Shown: positions 4,614-5,294 of the stretch, one piece after another
Layout: the number at the start of each line of letters is the position of its first letter
Position numbering within the stretch: position 1 is the first letter of the stretch
Source: Gammaproteobacteria bacterium
GTDB taxonomy: Bacteria > Pseudomonadota > Gammaproteobacteria > Steroidobacterales > Steroidobacteraceae
Direction of reading: 5' to 3'
Length of the DNA stretch: 5,294 bases
Assembly (NCBI GenBank): GCA_028293775.1
Contig: JAQGOD010000327.1
Span: 1-5,294, forward strand
Program-made: the position numbers and the translations under genes
The notes under the pieces: model-generated
Database searches by the model: none
What the model was told of the DNA's origin: nothing
What the model saw: only the letters and a program-made list of their open reading frames with translations

Positions 4614-5294
4614 TCATCCGCACTTCGAGTCGCCGCAATTCAAGCAGGTGTTGCAGCCGTCCATCATCACCACGGCCGCTGTGCTGCACTTGGCGCAAAG
4701 CTGCGCGCCTTCCGGAAAATGCGACTTGGAAAAGGCATCCGTTTGCTTGGTTCGCGCCTCGAATTCGGCACGCTTCTCGTCGACCAACTTGCGCTGGTGC
4801 ACATCGAGTTCCGGCTTCTTGAGCAAGCCAATGGATTGCAGATGGCGCTCGATGACATAGCCCAATTCGGCAATGGTTGAGGGCATGAACTTGCCGCCGG
4901 GCTGCCAATAGCCGCCCTTCGGATCGAATACAGCCTTGAGCTCATCGACCAGGAAAGTCGTATCGCCGCCCTTGCGAAACACCGCGGAAATGACCCGCGT
5001 CAGGGCCACGATCCACTGGAAGTGATCGAGGTTCTTCGAATTGATGAAGACCTCAAACGGTCTGCGCTGTTCATGTTGAGTGCCTTCGTTGAGCACGATG
5101 TCGTTGATAGTGACGTACATGGCATGATCGGACACGGGTGTCTTGATCTTGTAAGTCGAGCCGATCAGCACTTCCGGCCGCTCGAGCTTCTCGTGCATCC
5201 AAATAACGTTGTCCTGGCTTTTCAGCGCATCCTTGGGGGTGGCCGCAGGCGCCTCCTTCGCTTCAGGTTTCTGCACGCGGTACTTAGCGATTTT
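4614..5294 (-). CDS. nrdJ: Adenosylcobalamin-dependent (class II) ribonucleotide reductase, C-terminal part (partial at right edge)
   Basis: The frame is open to the right edge and gives 226 residues of the C-terminal end of a large class II ribonucleotide reductase, the cytoplasmic enzyme that makes deoxyribonucleotides using coenzyme B12. The conserved TSCPD domain runs from about LERPEVLIGSTYKIK to VIERHLQSIG, with VTINDI, RRPFEVFINSKN and ALTRVISAVFRKGGD as recognisable blocks. A charged linker follows (about 45 residues, probably helical). The last 26 residues carry six Cys: CAKC, then C-x2-C-x2-C and a final Cys before the terminal Gly. This tail is the redox or zinc-ribbon type that re-reduces the active site in this family. 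The catalytic barrel with the radical-forming Cys is outside the window. A GTG at 5276 lies in the linker and is not the real start. The alternative call would be a stand-alone TSCPD protein, which the preceding open frame and linker make less likely. Confidence 0.85.
   Translation of the reverse strand, partial: KIAKYRVQKPEAKEAPAATPKDALKSQDNVIWMHEKLERPEVLIGSTYKIKTPVSDHAMYVTINDIVLNEGTQHEQRRPFEVFINSKNLDHFQWIVALTRVISAVFRKGGDTTFLVDELKAVFDPKGGYWQPGGKFMPSTIAELGYVIERHLQSIGLLKKPELDVHQRKLVDEKRAEFEARTKQTDAFSKSHFPEGAQLCAKCSTAAVVMMDGCNTCLNCGDSKCG

Overview
The window is about 60% G+C and reads as part of the chromosome of a soil- or environment-type proteobacterium. A gammaproteobacterium is my best guess, from the C-terminus of a class II ribonucleotide reductase, the style of the GMC oxidoreductase and the exported amidohydrolase. 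The taxon is an inference, not something read directly. There are no tRNA or rRNA genes, transposases or CRISPR repeats.

Layout, left to right. (1) Bases 1 to about 825, minus strand: the N-terminal half of a flavin-dependent GMC oxidoreductase that runs off the left edge. It starts at GTG, with no ATG available. (2) Bases 826-1013: a divergent intergenic region with weak promoter-like elements. (3) Bases 1014-2617, plus strand: a two-gene hipBA-type toxin-antitoxin operon, a HipB-like XRE repressor/antitoxin followed by a HipA-like Ser/Thr kinase, overlapping by ATGA. The HipA protein keeps the P-loop, the ATP-binding Lys and the metal-binding Asp, but has Asn where the catalytic Asp is expected. 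(4) Bases 2618-2716: a compact regulatory region with a good sigma70-type promoter and two copies of an operator-like motif, ATAGCC-N4-GGTTAT, in opposite orientations. (5) Bases 2717-3043, plus strand: an ArsR-family repressor of the kind that pairs with an SRPBCC/AHSA1 protein. (6) Bases 3040-3162: the partner SRPBCC gene, cut short after 40 codons and so probably a remnant. (7) Bases 3187-4554, minus strand, convergent: an exported metal-dependent amidohydrolase with a complete set of metal ligands. (8) A perfect 21-nt dyad at 4572-4592. (9) Bases 4614-5294, minus strand, entering from the right: the C-terminal TSCPD and cysteine-rich tail of an adenosylcobalamin-dependent (class II) ribonucleotide reductase.

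How the parts fit together. The nrdJ-like gene and the amidohydrolase are co-oriented with a 59-nt gap. The hipBA and arsR-SRPBCC blocks form a small plus-strand regulatory cassette between minus-strand genes, with a truncated gene at its right-hand junction. This looks like an accessory segment that has suffered a deletion. The points most worth following up are the paired operator-like sites around the arsR promoter, the Asp-to-Asn change in HipA, the decapitated SRPBCC partner and the 21-nt dyad. I see no clearly new multigene system.
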